NCBI RefSeq assembly: GCF_022565475.1
Contig: NZ_JAIUMR010000015.1
Span: 1-55,394, forward strand
Source: Aliidiomarina sp.
Lineage (GTDB): Bacteria > Pseudomonadota > Gammaproteobacteria > Enterobacterales > Alteromonadaceae
Length of the DNA: 55,394 nucleotides
Direction: 5' to 3'
The notes beneath the pieces are model-generated. The model ran no database searches. It saw only the letters and a program-made list of their open reading frames with translations, and was not told the origin of the DNA. A program made the translations under genes and the position numbers. Shown here one piece after another: positions 18,061 through 26,201 of the stretch (positions within the stretch are counted from its first letter, which is position 1; every line of letters starts with the position of its first letter).

Positions 18061-18378
18061 TCAGTTTCCTGGCGGTAAATCATTTTGTGGCAACTGCTGC
18101 GTTGTTGGCACGCTTAAGTCTAGGAAGTCGTCTTCTGCTGGTGAACGTTCACTGGCAACGATACCACCTAAAATCAAGCTCAACAAAAAGAAGCTTACGG
18201 CCACAATTGCAGTCATTCGTGTCAAGAAGTTGCCCGCACCTGCAGAACCGAAAACGGTATTTGAGGCACCTGAACCAAATGACGCGCCCATGTCTGCGCC
18301 TTTACCTTGCTGAATCATAATCAAAGCAATCAAAGCGATTGCGACTAATAAATACAGCACTAATAATGTTTCGTACAT
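18061..18378 (-). CDS. secG: Preprotein translocase subunit SecG
   Basis: 105 residues from ATG 18378, where the Shine-Dalgarno lies in the tail of tpiA. SecG is the small accessory subunit of the SecYEG channel. Two transmembrane helices are visible (YETLLVLYLLVAIALIALIM and MTAIVAVSFFLLSLILGGIV) separated by the family loop GKGADMGASFGSGASNTVFG, and a short hydrophilic tail follows. It starts four bases after the tpiA stop, so the two are translationally close. Longer upstream frames starting inside tpiA are not needed. Confidence 0.96.
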   Translation of the reverse strand: MYETLLVLYLLVAIALIALIMIQQGKGADMGASFGSGASNTVFGSAGAGNFLTRMTAIVAVSFFLLSLILGGIVASERSPAEDDFLDLSVPTTQQLPQNDLPPGN

Positions 18379-18382
18379 AAAA

Positions 18383-19129
18383 TTATTTGTCCTTTGCTGC
18401 CTGGCAAATGGCATCAAATTGCTGCGTATCCAGACTTGCCCCACCAATTAGGCCACCATCAATATCGGCCTGTGAAAACAACTCTGCGGCATTTTCTGCT
18501 TTTACGCTGCCACCATACAAAATTTGTATTTTCTGCGCTGTTTCGGGTGCTTGTTTAGCAACCCAATCACGAATCATCCGATGCACCTCTTGTGCTTGTT
18601 CGGGACTCGCTGTTTTCCCGGTGCCGATCGCCCATACAGGCTCGTATGCGATCACCAAGTTTTCAAAATCAATTTCTTTACAAGCACTACTAAGCTGTTG
18701 CGCGATGACGTGCTCAAGCTCGCCCGCTTCCCGTTGTTCCAGCGTTTCTCCGATACACAATACCGGGGTTAAACCAGCAGCCTGTGCTTGTTGGACCTTG
18801 CCGGCCATCACTGCATCGCTTTCTGCGAATAACGAGCGCCGTTCCGAGTGCCCTATTAAAACATAGTTGCAGCCACAATCAGCAAGCATTTTCGCGCTTA
18901 TCTCGCCGGTGTAGGCTCCATGCTCAAACTCACTGCAGTTTTGTCCGCCGATGGCAATACCGATGGCATTGAGTAACACATCTGCGGTCTTTAAATACAC
19001 TGCCGGAGGACAGACAACAACGCTCACATGCTGCTGAATTTCACTCTGGTGAAAATGCTCTGCCATCTGCTTCAGCAGCTCGGCATCACCATTTAACTTC
19101 CAGTTTGCGATGACTAGTGATGTTCTCAC
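18383..19129 (-). CDS. tpiA: Triosephosphate isomerase
   Basis: 248 residues from a GTG at 19129, chosen because GGAG lies seven bases upstream and the N-terminus then reads MRTSLVIANWKLNG as in the family. The enzyme interconverts DHAP and glyceraldehyde-3-phosphate in glycolysis. Catalytic residues are visible: Lys in NWKLNG, His in GHSERR and Glu in YEPVWAIGTGKTA, plus the phosphate loop ILYGGSV and GGASL. A promoter is found just upstream; secG and tRNA-Leu follow. Confidence 0.97.
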   Translation of the reverse strand: MRTSLVIANWKLNGDAELLKQMAEHFHQSEIQQHVSVVVCPPAVYLKTADVLLNAIGIAIGGQNCSEFEHGAYTGEISAKMLADCGCNYVLIGHSERRSLFAESDAVMAGKVQQAQAAGLTPVLCIGETLEQREAGELEHVIAQQLSSACKEIDFENLVIAYEPVWAIGTGKTASPEQAQEVHRMIRDWVAKQAPETAQKIQILYGGSVKAENAAELFSQADIDGGLIGGASLDTQQFDAICQAAKDK

Positions 19130-19163
19130 AAGACGCTCCTGTCCAGTTCGTTGAGCGGCGCAG

Positions 19164-19192
19164 ATAGTACCCGACATCGACGTCTGATACAA
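19164..19192 (-). promoter_or_regulatory. Sigma-70 promoter for tpiA-secG
   Basis: Minus-strand -35 TTGTAT (19187-19192), 17-bp spacer, -10 TACTAT (19164-19169), about 35 bp before the tpiA start. Confidence 0.65.
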
Positions 19193-19248
19193 GCACCGCA
19201 GGAGAAAAATTTGTTAACTGCTCATGCTTTAAGCAATTATATGAAGTC

Positions 19249-20580
19249 TTAGCTAACCGCCTCAACTTCACTGGCGATTTGTTGAGCAAATGCTCTGACC
19301 TTTTGCTCATTTTTGCCTTCTACCATGACCCGAATCAACGGTTCTGTCCCTGATTTACGCAGCAAGACTCGCCCTTTACCGGCCAATGCTGATTCCACCT
19401 CAGCAATCGCCGAAACGACATTCTCTGCGGTCAGCGGATCGGTTCCAGTGGCATAACGCACGTTGATCAGTACTTGCGGCAGCTTTTGCATACCGGCAAT
19501 CATCTCTCGCGCCGAAACGCCTTCTCGCACCATACCCGACAAAAACTGAATCGCGGCAAGAATACCGTCGCCGGTGCTGTGATATTTTAAGTTAATCACA
19601 TGTCCCGAACCTTCACCGCCGAGGCACCAGCGATTTTCCCGCAATGCTTCCATCACGAAGCGGTCGCCCACTTTGGCACGCACGAACGGGACATTCAAGT
19701 CTGCGAGCGCTAATTCCATGCCCATATTGCTCATCAGGGTGCCGACCACGCCACCTTCTAAATTACCGTCTTTAATCGCTTGACGGACAAGCGCATAAAC
19801 AATCTCATCACCGTCAATGGTCTGACCGTCAGCGTCAACCATCATAATGCGATCACCGTCACCATCCAATGCCAAACCAATATCTGCCTTTTCTTGTTGC
19901 ACACGCGCTTGCAACGCAGCAAGGTCGGTCGCCCCACAACCCGCATTGATGTTCAAACCATCCGGTGTGGTACCCATTTCGACAACTTTAGCGCCGAGCT
20001 CACGGAAAACATTTGGGGCGATATGATAGGTTGCACCATGTGCGCAATCGACCACAATTTTCATCCCGACCAATGACAAGGACGACGGGAACGCGCTTTT
20101 ACAAAACTCAATATAGCGCCCTGCCGCATCTTCAATGCGGTAAGCACGACCAAGTTGCTCGGACTCAACACAATCCATGTCTTGCTCTAGATACCCTTCA
20201 ATGCGTGCCTCGACCTCATCCGACAGTTTGTGACCCGTGTCAGAAAAAAACTTAATACCATTGTCATAATACGGATTATGGGACGCACTGATCACAACAC
20301 CGGCAGCAGCTCTGAATGTGCGTGTCAGGTAAGCAACCGCCGGTGTTGGCATTGGCCCCAAAAACTCAACACTAACGCCCGCAGCAGAAAAACCTGCTTC
20401 GAGCGCAGACTCCAGCATATAGCCCGAAACACGGGTATCTTTACCAATTAAGACTTTGGTGTTGCCTTGCGCTGCCAATGCTTTACCAGCTGCCCAGCCC
20501 AACTTCAAAACAAAATCTGGTGTAATCGGGCAAACACCCACACGTCCACGAATACCGTCCGTTCCAAAATATTTAGCCAT
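19249..20580 (-). CDS. glmM: Phosphoglucosamine mutase
   Basis: 443 residues from ATG 20580 ([15 protein letters not shown]), close to E. coli GlmM (445). It converts glucosamine-6-phosphate to glucosamine-1-phosphate for peptidoglycan and LPS synthesis. The phosphoserine active site is in [14 protein letters not shown], the metal loop is [11 protein letters not shown], and the C-terminal phosphate-binding motif is [12 protein letters not shown]. It begins one base after the folP stop, with GGAGAG inside the end of folP; folP-glmM is the usual order. Confidence 0.97.
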   Translation of the reverse strand: MAKYFGTDGIRGRVGVCPITPDFVLKLGWAAGKALAAQGNTKVLIGKDTRVSGYMLESALEAGFSAAGVSVEFLGPMPTPAVAYLTRTFRAAAGVVISASHNPYYDNGIKFFSDTGHKLSDEVEARIEGYLEQDMDCVESEQLGRAYRIEDAAGRYIEFCKSAFPSSLSLVGMKIVVDCAHGATYHIAPNVFRELGAKVVEMGTTPDGLNINAGCGATDLAALQARVQQEKADIGLALDGDGDRIMMVDADGQTIDGDEIVYALVRQAIKDGNLEGGVVGTLMSNMGMELALADLNVPFVRAKVGDRFVMEALRENRWCLGGEGSGHVINLKYHSTGDGILAAIQFLSGMVREGVSAREMIAGMQKLPQVLINVRYATGTDPLTAENVVSAIAEVESALAGKGRVLLRKSGTEPLIRVMVEGKNEQKVRAFAQQIASEVEAVS

Positions 20581-20581
20581 C

Positions 20582-21421
20582 CTAGTTAAACTCTCCTGCT
20601 CGTGTTGCCTGCACAACTTTCATCGCGTCAACGGTTGCAGCAACATCGTGTACTCGAATAATTTGACCACCGTGCAGCATTGCTATCGTTGCTGCACTAA
20701 TACTTGCTGCTAAACGCTCATTGGTTTCGCGACCTGTGGCTGCGCCTAACATGGATTTACGTGAGACACCGATTAATAATGGTGCGCCTAAACTGTGGAA
20801 TTGGTTAAGATTCGCCAACAACTGATAATTATGTTCAACTGTCTTGCCAAAACCAAACCCCGGATCTAACCACAGGCGATTTGCCGCAATTCCAGCGTCG
20901 AGACAAGCCTGCATACGCTGCTGCAAAAACATTTTCACGTCGCTGACGACGTTCTCATAGCTTGGCGCTGCTTGCATGGTTCGCGGTTGTCCAGCCATAT
21001 GCATTAAGCAAACGTCTGCCGACGTTGCCGCCGCAGCAGCCAACGCGCCAGGCTCACGTAATGCACGCACGTCATTAATCATGTCGGCGCCGGCCGCGAC
21101 CGCCGCGCTCATGACGGCTGCTTTACTGGTATCGACCGAAACGTTAACATCAAATCGTTGTTTTAGCGCGGCAATGACCGGTACAACGCGATCTAATTCT
21201 TCCGAAACAGTCACGTCCTCAGCACCCGGACGAGTCGATTCACCACCGACATCAATCCATGTAGCACCTTCACCGAGCATTTGCTCTGCTCGAGATAAAG
21301 CCGCATCGAGTGCACGGAATTGCCCACCATCAGAAAAAGAATCTGGCGTTACATTCAAAATGCCCATAACGGCAATTGAGTTATTTGGCGTGCCCAAAGC
21401 AACCCTCACTTCATCCTTCAT
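20582..21421 (-). CDS. folP: Dihydropteroate synthase
   Basis: 279 residues from ATG 21421. It joins p-aminobenzoate to the pterin diphosphate in folate synthesis and is the sulfonamide target. Signatures: [51 protein letters not shown] and [11 protein letters not shown]. The exact start is uncertain: a TTG directly precedes the ATG, and an in-frame GTG at 21409 has AGGA at good spacing. ftsH lies upstream but a strong terminator separates them, so a short promoter region with a TATGAT -10 at about 21433-21438 may serve folP. Confidence 0.95.
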   Translation of the reverse strand: MKDEVRVALGTPNNSIAVMGILNVTPDSFSDGGQFRALDAALSRAEQMLGEGATWIDVGGESTRPGAEDVTVSEELDRVVPVIAALKQRFDVNVSVDTSKAAVMSAAVAAGADMINDVRALREPGALAAAAATSADVCLMHMAGQPRTMQAAPSYENVVSDVKMFLQQRMQACLDAGIAANRLWLDPGFGFGKTVEHNYQLLANLNQFHSLGAPLLIGVSRKSMLGAATGRETNERLAASISAATIAMLHGGQIIRVHDVAATVDAMKVVQATRAGEFN

Positions 21422-21460
21422 CAATGCGCGCTATCATAACAAAAATGATTCTAGCGTGGG

Positions 21461-21498
21461 AAAAAATAAACCCCACGAAGCAAGGCTTTGTGGGGTTT
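21461..21498 (-). terminator. Intrinsic terminator of ftsH
   Basis: Stem AAACCCCACGAAG / CTTTGTGGGGTTT (one wobble) with a 4-nt loop, followed on the minus strand by ATTTTTT. It lies 18 bp after the ftsH stop and before folP. Confidence 0.88.
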
Positions 21499-21516
21499 CG
21501 TTCGATCTGTTAACGA

Positions 21517-23478
21517 CTATTTAGCGGGTGGGCTATCTGGCGCGTCAATATCCAAACGCTCATTACCGTCGTCTTTTTTCTTCTTGGTCTTTGGAGCTTT
21601 TGCCTCAACGGCTTGACCTGAAGACTTGTCGCCATCATTCTTGTCATGCCAATTCGACGGTTCGCGTACATCGCGACGCTCCATCAAATCTTCAATCTGG
21701 CCTGCGTCCAAGGTTTCGTACTTCATCAACGCATCTTTCATGGCGTGCAGAATATCAACATTCTCTTCGAGAATTTTCTTCGCACGGTCGTAGTTGCGAT
21801 CGATAACTTCACGGATTTCCGCGTCAATGGCACGCATGGTGTCATCGGACATTTGCTTGTTCTGGGCAACTGAACGGCCGAGGAATACCTGACCTTCGTC
21901 TTCAGCATACAATAGCGGCCCCATTTTGCTCGACAAGCCCCACTGCGTCACCATTTTGCGCGCGATAGCCGTCGCTCGTTCGATGTCATTTGACGCACCT
22001 GTGGTCACATGCTCATCGCCGTAAATGATTTGTTCCGCAATTCGACCACCATACAAGCTCGACAACATGCTTTCCAAATGTTGCTTACTGTGGCTAACAC
22101 GGTCTTGCTCTGGCAAATACATCGTCACACCGAGGGCGCGACCACGCGGAATAATCGACACTTTGTAGACTGGGTCGTGATCGGGCACCAAGCGGCCAAC
22201 AATCGCATGGCCGGCTTCGTGATAAGCGGTCATAGCCTTTTCTTCTTCGGTCATGACCATCGACTTGCGCTCACTACCCATCAGGATCTTGTCTTTGGCT
22301 TTTTCAAATTCAGCCATCGACACCATGCGACGGTTTTCGCGCGCCGCAAATAGTGCTGCCTCGTTAACCAAGTTGGCTAAATCTGCACCAGAGAAACCTG
22401 GGGTACCACGAGCAATCACTGCTGGCTCAACATCGTCAGCAATCGGTACTTTGCGCATGTGCACTTTCAGAATTTGTTCACGGCCACGGACATCCGGCAA
22501 GCCAACGGTCACTTGACGGTCGAAACGACCAGGACGCAATAACGCAGGGTCTAACACGTCAGGACGGTTCGTCGCAGCAATCACGATAATGCCTTCATTG
22601 CCTTCAAAACCATCCATTTCAACCAACATCTGGTTCAGTGTTTGCTCACGCTCATCGTGACCACCACCTAAACCGGCGCCACGTTGGCGACCCACGGCAT
22701 CGATTTCGTCAATGAAAATAATACATGGCGCAGCTTTTTTCGCTTGTTCAAACATGTCACGAACGCGTGAAGCACCAACACCAACGAACATTTCAACGAA
22801 GTCTGAACCAGAAATCGTAAAGAACGGTACTTTCGCTTCACCAGCAACCGCCTTAGCGAGCAAGGTTTTACCGGTACCCGGAGGGCCAACCATCAGCACA
22901 CCTTTCGGAATGCGGCCACCAAGGCGTTGGAATTTACTTGGGTCACGAAGAAAGTCGACCAATTCGGCAACTTCTTCTTTCGCTTCTTCACAGCCAGCGA
23001 CGTCAGCCAATGTAGTTTTAACTTGATCTTCACCCATTAGGCGCGCTTTGCTTTTGCCAAAGGACATGGCTCCACGACCACCACCGCCTTGCATCTGGCG
23101 CATAAAGAAAATCCAGACCGCAATCAGCAGTAACATGGGGAACCAAGAAATAAAGATCGTCCCCAACAAACTGCGCGACTCTGGCTCTTCGTAACGAATC
23201 GTGACATTGCTCTGATTTAATAATTCATTGAGCAAGTCTGGGTCTTGCGCAGGCATGACCGTACGGAACTGCTCCCCTCCGGAACGAACACCCGTAATCG
23301 AGCGCTTTGATTCATTAATCGTAACTTCACGGATCGATCCACGGTTAACATCTCGAACAAACTCCGAGTATGCGTACGTGCGCTGGTCGCTTGTGCCTGG
23401 ATTCATGCCTTGGAAGACACTCATCAATACTACGGCAATAACGAGCCAGAGAATGAGATTTTTTGCCATGTCGCTCAA
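21517..23478 (-). CDS. ftsH: ATP-dependent zinc metalloprotease FtsH
   Basis: 653 residues (E. coli 644). The membrane-bound hexameric AAA+ protease degrades sigma-32, LpxC and unassembled membrane proteins. Two N-terminal transmembrane helices flank a periplasmic domain (first at ~7-25, second at [14 protein letters not shown]). Walker A GPPGTGKT is near residue 197, Walker B is IIFIDEID, and the zinc site HEAGH is near 417. I keep the TTG at 23478 (MSDMAKN) because AGAGGA sits about eight bases upstream of it and 17 from the ATG three codons later; the ATG is the alternative. It follows rlmE by 96 bp, and the pair is probably driven by the sigma-32 promoter before rlmE. Confidence 0.97.
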   Translation of the reverse strand: MSDMAKNLILWLVIAVVLMSVFQGMNPGTSDQRTYAYSEFVRDVNRGSIREVTINESKRSITGVRSGGEQFRTVMPAQDPDLLNELLNQSNVTIRYEEPESRSLLGTIFISWFPMLLLIAVWIFFMRQMQGGGGRGAMSFGKSKARLMGEDQVKTTLADVAGCEEAKEEVAELVDFLRDPSKFQRLGGRIPKGVLMVGPPGTGKTLLAKAVAGEAKVPFFTISGSDFVEMFVGVGASRVRDMFEQAKKAAPCIIFIDEIDAVGRQRGAGLGGGHDEREQTLNQMLVEMDGFEGNEGIIVIAATNRPDVLDPALLRPGRFDRQVTVGLPDVRGREQILKVHMRKVPIADDVEPAVIARGTPGFSGADLANLVNEAALFAARENRRMVSMAEFEKAKDKILMGSERKSMVMTEEEKAMTAYHEAGHAIVGRLVPDHDPVYKVSIIPRGRALGVTMYLPEQDRVSHSKQHLESMLSSLYGGRIAEQIIYGDEHVTTGASNDIERATAIARKMVTQWGLSSKMGPLLYAEDEGQVFLGRSVAQNKQMSDDTMRAIDAEIREVIDRNYDRAKKILEENVDILHAMKDALMKYETLDAGQIEDLMERRDVREPSNWHDKNDGDKSSGQAVEAKAPKTKKKKDDGNERLDIDAPDSPPAK

Positions 23479-23574
23479 CGCTATTTCCTCTCAACTGCTG
23501 TGCAGAAACTTGTTTGTCGAAAATTGCTGGCTGTAAAGCCGCTTCAATTCTTTCGACCTATTCAAAACAGGGTA

Positions 23575-24204
23575 CTATATTTTGTAACCGGTCGCCACCA
23601 GATAGACCTCGCGCGACCTTGCCCGAGATGAGTCAGGCTTGCGTACTTTAACGCTCGTAAAGGCTTGGCGAACGTCTTTTAAAAACACGTCTGAACCTTC
23701 GCCTTGAAATACTTTGACGACAAAAGCGCCGCCGGGTTTCAAAACCGACCGACACATTTCTAAGGCCAACTCGACTAAATACATTGATCGCGGCTGGTCT
23801 ACTGCATCTGTACCACTAAAATTTGGTGCCATGTCCGACAACAGCACATCGACATTCGCGCCGCCAATGCGCTCTAACAAAGCATTCAAGACTGCTTCTT
23901 CGCGAAAATCTCCTTGCAAAAAGTCAACACCAGCGATCGGATCCATGTCCAAAATATCACAGGCGATGATTTCGCCCTGACCATCTTGAAGGTCAGCCAC
24001 GTATTGAGACCAACCTCCCGGTGCTGCACCTAAATCTACTACGACTTGACCGGGCCGAAGGATCTTATCGCGCTTTTGAATTTCGTCGAGTTTAAACACG
24101 GCCCGCGAACGTAAACCTTGTTTTTGCGCTTTTTGTACGTAATGATCGTCAAAATGTTCTTTAAGCCATCGGCTGCTGCTGGCTGAACGCTTCTTTTTCG
24201 CCAT
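23575..24204 (-). CDS. rlmE: 23S rRNA 2'-O-ribose U2552 methyltransferase (FtsJ/RrmJ)
   Basis: 209 residues from ATG 24204, identical in length to E. coli RlmE; AGAGGA lies five bases upstream. It methylates U2552 in the ribosomal A-loop on the 50S particle and is a heat-shock protein in E. coli. SAM-binding motif [14 protein letters not shown], the Lys-Asp-Lys-Glu tetrad region ([31 protein letters not shown]) and the basic N-terminus are visible. It heads the rlmE-ftsH unit. Confidence 0.97.
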   Translation of the reverse strand: MAKKKRSASSSRWLKEHFDDHYVQKAQKQGLRSRAVFKLDEIQKRDKILRPGQVVVDLGAAPGGWSQYVADLQDGQGEIIACDILDMDPIAGVDFLQGDFREEAVLNALLERIGGANVDVLLSDMAPNFSGTDAVDQPRSMYLVELALEMCRSVLKPGGAFVVKVFQGEGSDVFLKDVRQAFTSVKVRKPDSSRARSREVYLVATGYKI

Positions 24205-24245
24205 GTTTCCTCTTCTTTTGCTAACTCGGGCTGGCTCCATATATC

Positions 24246-24274
24246 AGATGGCGTTAGAATACAGCAAATTCAAG
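24246..24274 (-). promoter_or_regulatory. Sigma-32 (heat-shock) promoter for rlmE-ftsH
   Basis: Minus-strand CTTGAAT (24268-24274), 14-bp spacer and CGCCATCT (24246-24253), against the consensus CTTGAAA-N13-16-CCCCATNT: one mismatch in each box. It ends 41 bp before the rlmE start. E. coli rrmJ-ftsH is also sigma-32 dependent. Confidence 0.75.
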
Positions 24275-24370
24275 TCTTTCGCTCGCCAACTGCGGCAGAA
24301 ATCGTTCGATTGCGCTGTTCGGCAGAATCGAAACACAATTTTATAATCGAATTAACCACAGGCAAAGCTT

Positions 24371-24667
24371 ATGCAACTCAGTAATAAACAGAAACAATTC
24401 TTGAAAGGCCTCGCGCATCCGCTTAAGCCTGTTGTGCTTTTAGGCGCAAACGGTTTAACCGAAGGCGTGGTTGCTGAAATTGACGGTGCTTTAGAGCATC
24501 ATGAATTGATTAAAGTGAAAGTACCGGAAGAAGATCGTGAGCTTCGCGTCGCCATTTATGAAGCCATCGTCCGTGAAACCGCGGCAACTCAAGTGCAAGT
24601 GATCGGCAAAACTTTAGTGCTTTACCGTCCGGCAAGAGAACCCAAGCTGCGTTTACCAAAGGGTTAA
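24371..24667 (+). CDS. yhbY: CRM-domain RNA-binding protein YhbY
   Basis: 98 residues. YhbY binds pre-50S particles and is a single CRM (CRS1-YhbY) domain. It carries the family pattern: KQKQFLKGLAHPLKPVVLLG, GANGLTEGVVAEIDGALEHHELIKVKV and the GxxG-like IGKTLVLYRP. It is divergent from rlmE, as in other gammaproteobacteria. A perfect -10 (TATAAT at 24342-24347) stands in front but without a clear -35. Confidence 0.95.
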   Translation: MQLSNKQKQFLKGLAHPLKPVVLLGANGLTEGVVAEIDGALEHHELIKVKVPEEDRELRVAIYEAIVRETAATQVQVIGKTLVLYRPAREPKLRLPKG

Positions 24668-24686
24668 TACGAACCGATGTAATCGT

Positions 24687-24714
24687 AAAAACGCTGCAAG
24701 TGCAGCGTTTTTTT
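24687..24714. terminator. Bidirectional terminator between yhbY and the CI-like gene
   Basis: Stem AAAAACGCTGC / GCAGCGTTTTT with a 4-nt loop; T-run of seven on plus and A-run giving T on minus. The minus-strand gene ends at its edge. Confidence 0.85.
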
Positions 24715-25228
24715 AGTGTTGCCGACTTGCCAAACTCGCCGCTAAAGCTTCCATCACTTGGGTACGTAATTCACTCGCCACCGGAAACGCCTGATAGACA
24801 GCCCACATTAAATCAATATGCTCTTCGCTAGCTAAGGCTTGATGGCGAGCAAGCAGCGCATGGAAATAACTCACCACTTTCGCCAAACTTTCTCGATCAT
24901 GGGCAGACTGACCCACACCATAGCGCGCGGTTTCAGCAAATTGCAGCGCGTTTTCGTCAGTATTTCCGTTGTCACGATAAACCGGTATCCCGAGCCCACC
25001 TTGCGGCCGAAAAAACCAATCGAGTGATAAGTTGCGTCCGAGTAATGCCGGAACTAAGGTCGTCAATGGTACGTGCCCACGTTGTCGACAGTTATTGATT
25101 GTCGAGCGGCTAAAGCCAAACCATTTTAAAATCTCGATCGTGTCGTCGAGTCCCGATGCTTGGCGTCCCTTATCGACGAAATCGTCGAGACTAACAACCA
25201 CAGCTTGATCCTTTTCCTTGCTATTCAT
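24713..25228 (-). CDS. Phage CI-repressor-like DNA-binding regulator
   Basis: 171 residues from ATG 25228 (MNSKEKDQ). The N-terminal part reads like a bacteriophage CI-type helix-turn-helix: IEILKWFGFSRSTINNCRQR-GHVP, then LLGRNLSLDWFFRPQGG, the pattern seen in P2/186-type and Xre-like CI repressors. The C-terminal ~90 residues are helical and lack the Ala-Gly/Ser/Lys signature of a self-cleaving LexA/CI peptidase domain, so induction by RecA cleavage is not expected. It is divergent from a Ner/Cro-like gene with a shared palindromic control region, the layout of a phage lysogeny switch, yet no other phage gene is near. An in-frame upstream extension to 25327 would run through the operator and is rejected. 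Confidence 0.75.
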   Translation of the reverse strand: MNSKEKDQAVVVSLDDFVDKGRQASGLDDTIEILKWFGFSRSTINNCRQRGHVPLTTLVPALLGRNLSLDWFFRPQGGLGIPVYRDNGNTDENALQFAETARYGVGQSAHDRESLAKVVSYFHALLARHQALASEEHIDLMWAVYQAFPVASELRTQVMEALAASLASRQH

Positions 25229-25260
25229 TATGGCCTGTGTTTTATTTATTGAATATAAAT

Positions 25261-25294
25261 CAAATGAGTGCATATTGAACTCATTTGAGTTCAA
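25261..25294. promoter_or_regulatory. Palindromic operator region between the CI-like and Ner-like genes
   Basis: A perfect 9-2-9 dyad TTGAACTCATTTGAGTTCAA lies at 25275-25294. An extra half-site CAAATGAGT at 25261-25269 pairs with ACTCATTTG at 25279-25287 across 9 bp, giving overlapping operators. A possible minus-strand -10 (TATATT) at 25253-25258 puts the -35 for the CI-like gene inside the operator, as expected for autoregulation. Confidence 0.7.
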
Positions 25295-25329
25295 ACGGAA
25301 TTCATAACCACAGGTATGTAAAACCAATT

Positions 25330-25602
25330 ATGGATAAAAATCAAATTAAAAAGGCGCTCGCCGAAAAAGGTTACGACTTTTCTATTGTTGCCCATGCAAT
25401 AGAACGCAGTCCGTCGTTGATTTCAAAAGTGGTTGCACGTCAAGCGCGCTCGCGCATTGTGGCAATCGCTGTCGCGAAGGCCATCGGCAAACCGATACAA
25501 GAAGTTTTCCCAGACATTGAGGACTACCACAGCCCAATGCCAACCAATAGCACCGGACGCGAACGCAAAGCCGCTGAACTTGCTAAGCTTCTGAGCGAGT
25601 AA
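25330..25602 (+). CDS. Ner/Cro-like small DNA-binding protein
   Basis: 90 residues from ATG 25330 (MDKNQIKKALAEKGYDFS). It is almost entirely a helix-turn-helix: IKKALAEKG, then FSIVAHAIERSPSLISKVV and a C-terminal VAKAIGKPIQEVFPD, the ending typical of Mu Ner / Nlp-type regulators (DALGxxPEEIWP in Mu Ner). Such proteins act as Cro-like repressors of the divergent promoter. An upstream in-frame ATG-like start at 25285 would place coding sequence in the operator. No phage structural, integrase or excision gene flanks it, so it is either a domesticated switch or a relic. Confidence 0.75.
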   Translation: MDKNQIKKALAEKGYDFSIVAHAIERSPSLISKVVARQARSRIVAIAVAKAIGKPIQEVFPDIEDYHSPMPTNSTGRERKAAELAKLLSE

Positions 25603-25645
25603 GTAATTCCTATTCCCGAGCACAATGGCTGCTAAACAAGACAAC

Positions 25646-25681
25646 AAAAAGCCCTAGTTCACTTTGCAGCAAACTAGGGCT
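25646..25681 (-). terminator. Intrinsic terminator of greA (end of carAB-greA operon)
   Basis: A 10-bp stem (AGCCCTAGTT / AACTAGGGCT) with a 12-nt loop, followed on the minus strand by TTTTT. It also lies downstream of the convergent Ner-like gene. Confidence 0.83.
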
Positions 25682-25724
25682 GAACTTTACTCAGGGAACC
25701 TTTCAGGAAACCCTTCGGGAAATC

Positions 25725-26201
25725 CTAAACATATTCCACGCTAACGATTTCGTATTCCACTTCTCCGCTAGGTGTTGTCACCACCGCAACGTCATCAACT
25801 TCCTTTCCAATCAGTGCCCGGGCCAGTGGTGAATTCACAGAAATTAAGTTCTGCTTAATATCTGACTCGTCATCACCAACAATCCGATAGGTCACTTCTT
25901 CGTCAGTTTTCGTGTTAAAAACGGTGACCGTTGCGCCAAATACGACTTTGCCGTTGTTTTGCAACTTGGTCACGTCAATGATCTGCGCATTAGACAGCTT
26001 CGCTTCAATTTCTTGAATACGGCCTTCGCAAAAGCTCTGTTGTTCGCGTGCGGCATGATACTCAGCGTTTTCTTTTAGGTCACCGTGCTCGCGAGCGTCG
26101 GCAATGGCTTGGATAATCCGCGGCCGATCTTCACTTTTTAAACGCTTCAACTCGTTGCGCAGTGCCTCCGCACCTGCAACTGTCATGGGAATGTTTGTCA
26201 T
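25725..26201 (-). CDS. greA: Transcription elongation factor GreA
   Basis: 158 residues, the standard length. GreA enters the RNA polymerase secondary channel and stimulates cleavage of backtracked RNA. The N-terminal coiled coil carries [20 protein letters not shown] and [20 protein letters not shown] with the acidic tip; the C-terminal FKBP-like domain ends with [14 protein letters not shown]. Its ATG overlaps the carB stop as ATGA, so it is translationally coupled to carB. Confidence 0.97.
   Translation of the reverse strand: MTNIPMTVAGAEALRNELKRLKSEDRPRIIQAIADAREHGDLKENAEYHAAREQQSFCEGRIQEIEAKLSNAQIIDVTKLQNNGKVVFGATVTVFNTKTDEEVTYRIVGDDESDIKQNLISVNSPLARALIGKEVDDVAVVTTPSGEVEYEIVSVEYV

Noticed and set aside
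20976-21524. 182-codon plus-strand open frame
   Set aside because: Antisense to folP and the ftsH terminator; the conserved folP frame explains the region.
25285-25329. Longer N-terminus of the Ner-like gene
   Set aside because: It would put coding sequence across the operator dyad; the ATG at 25330 gives the normal family length.
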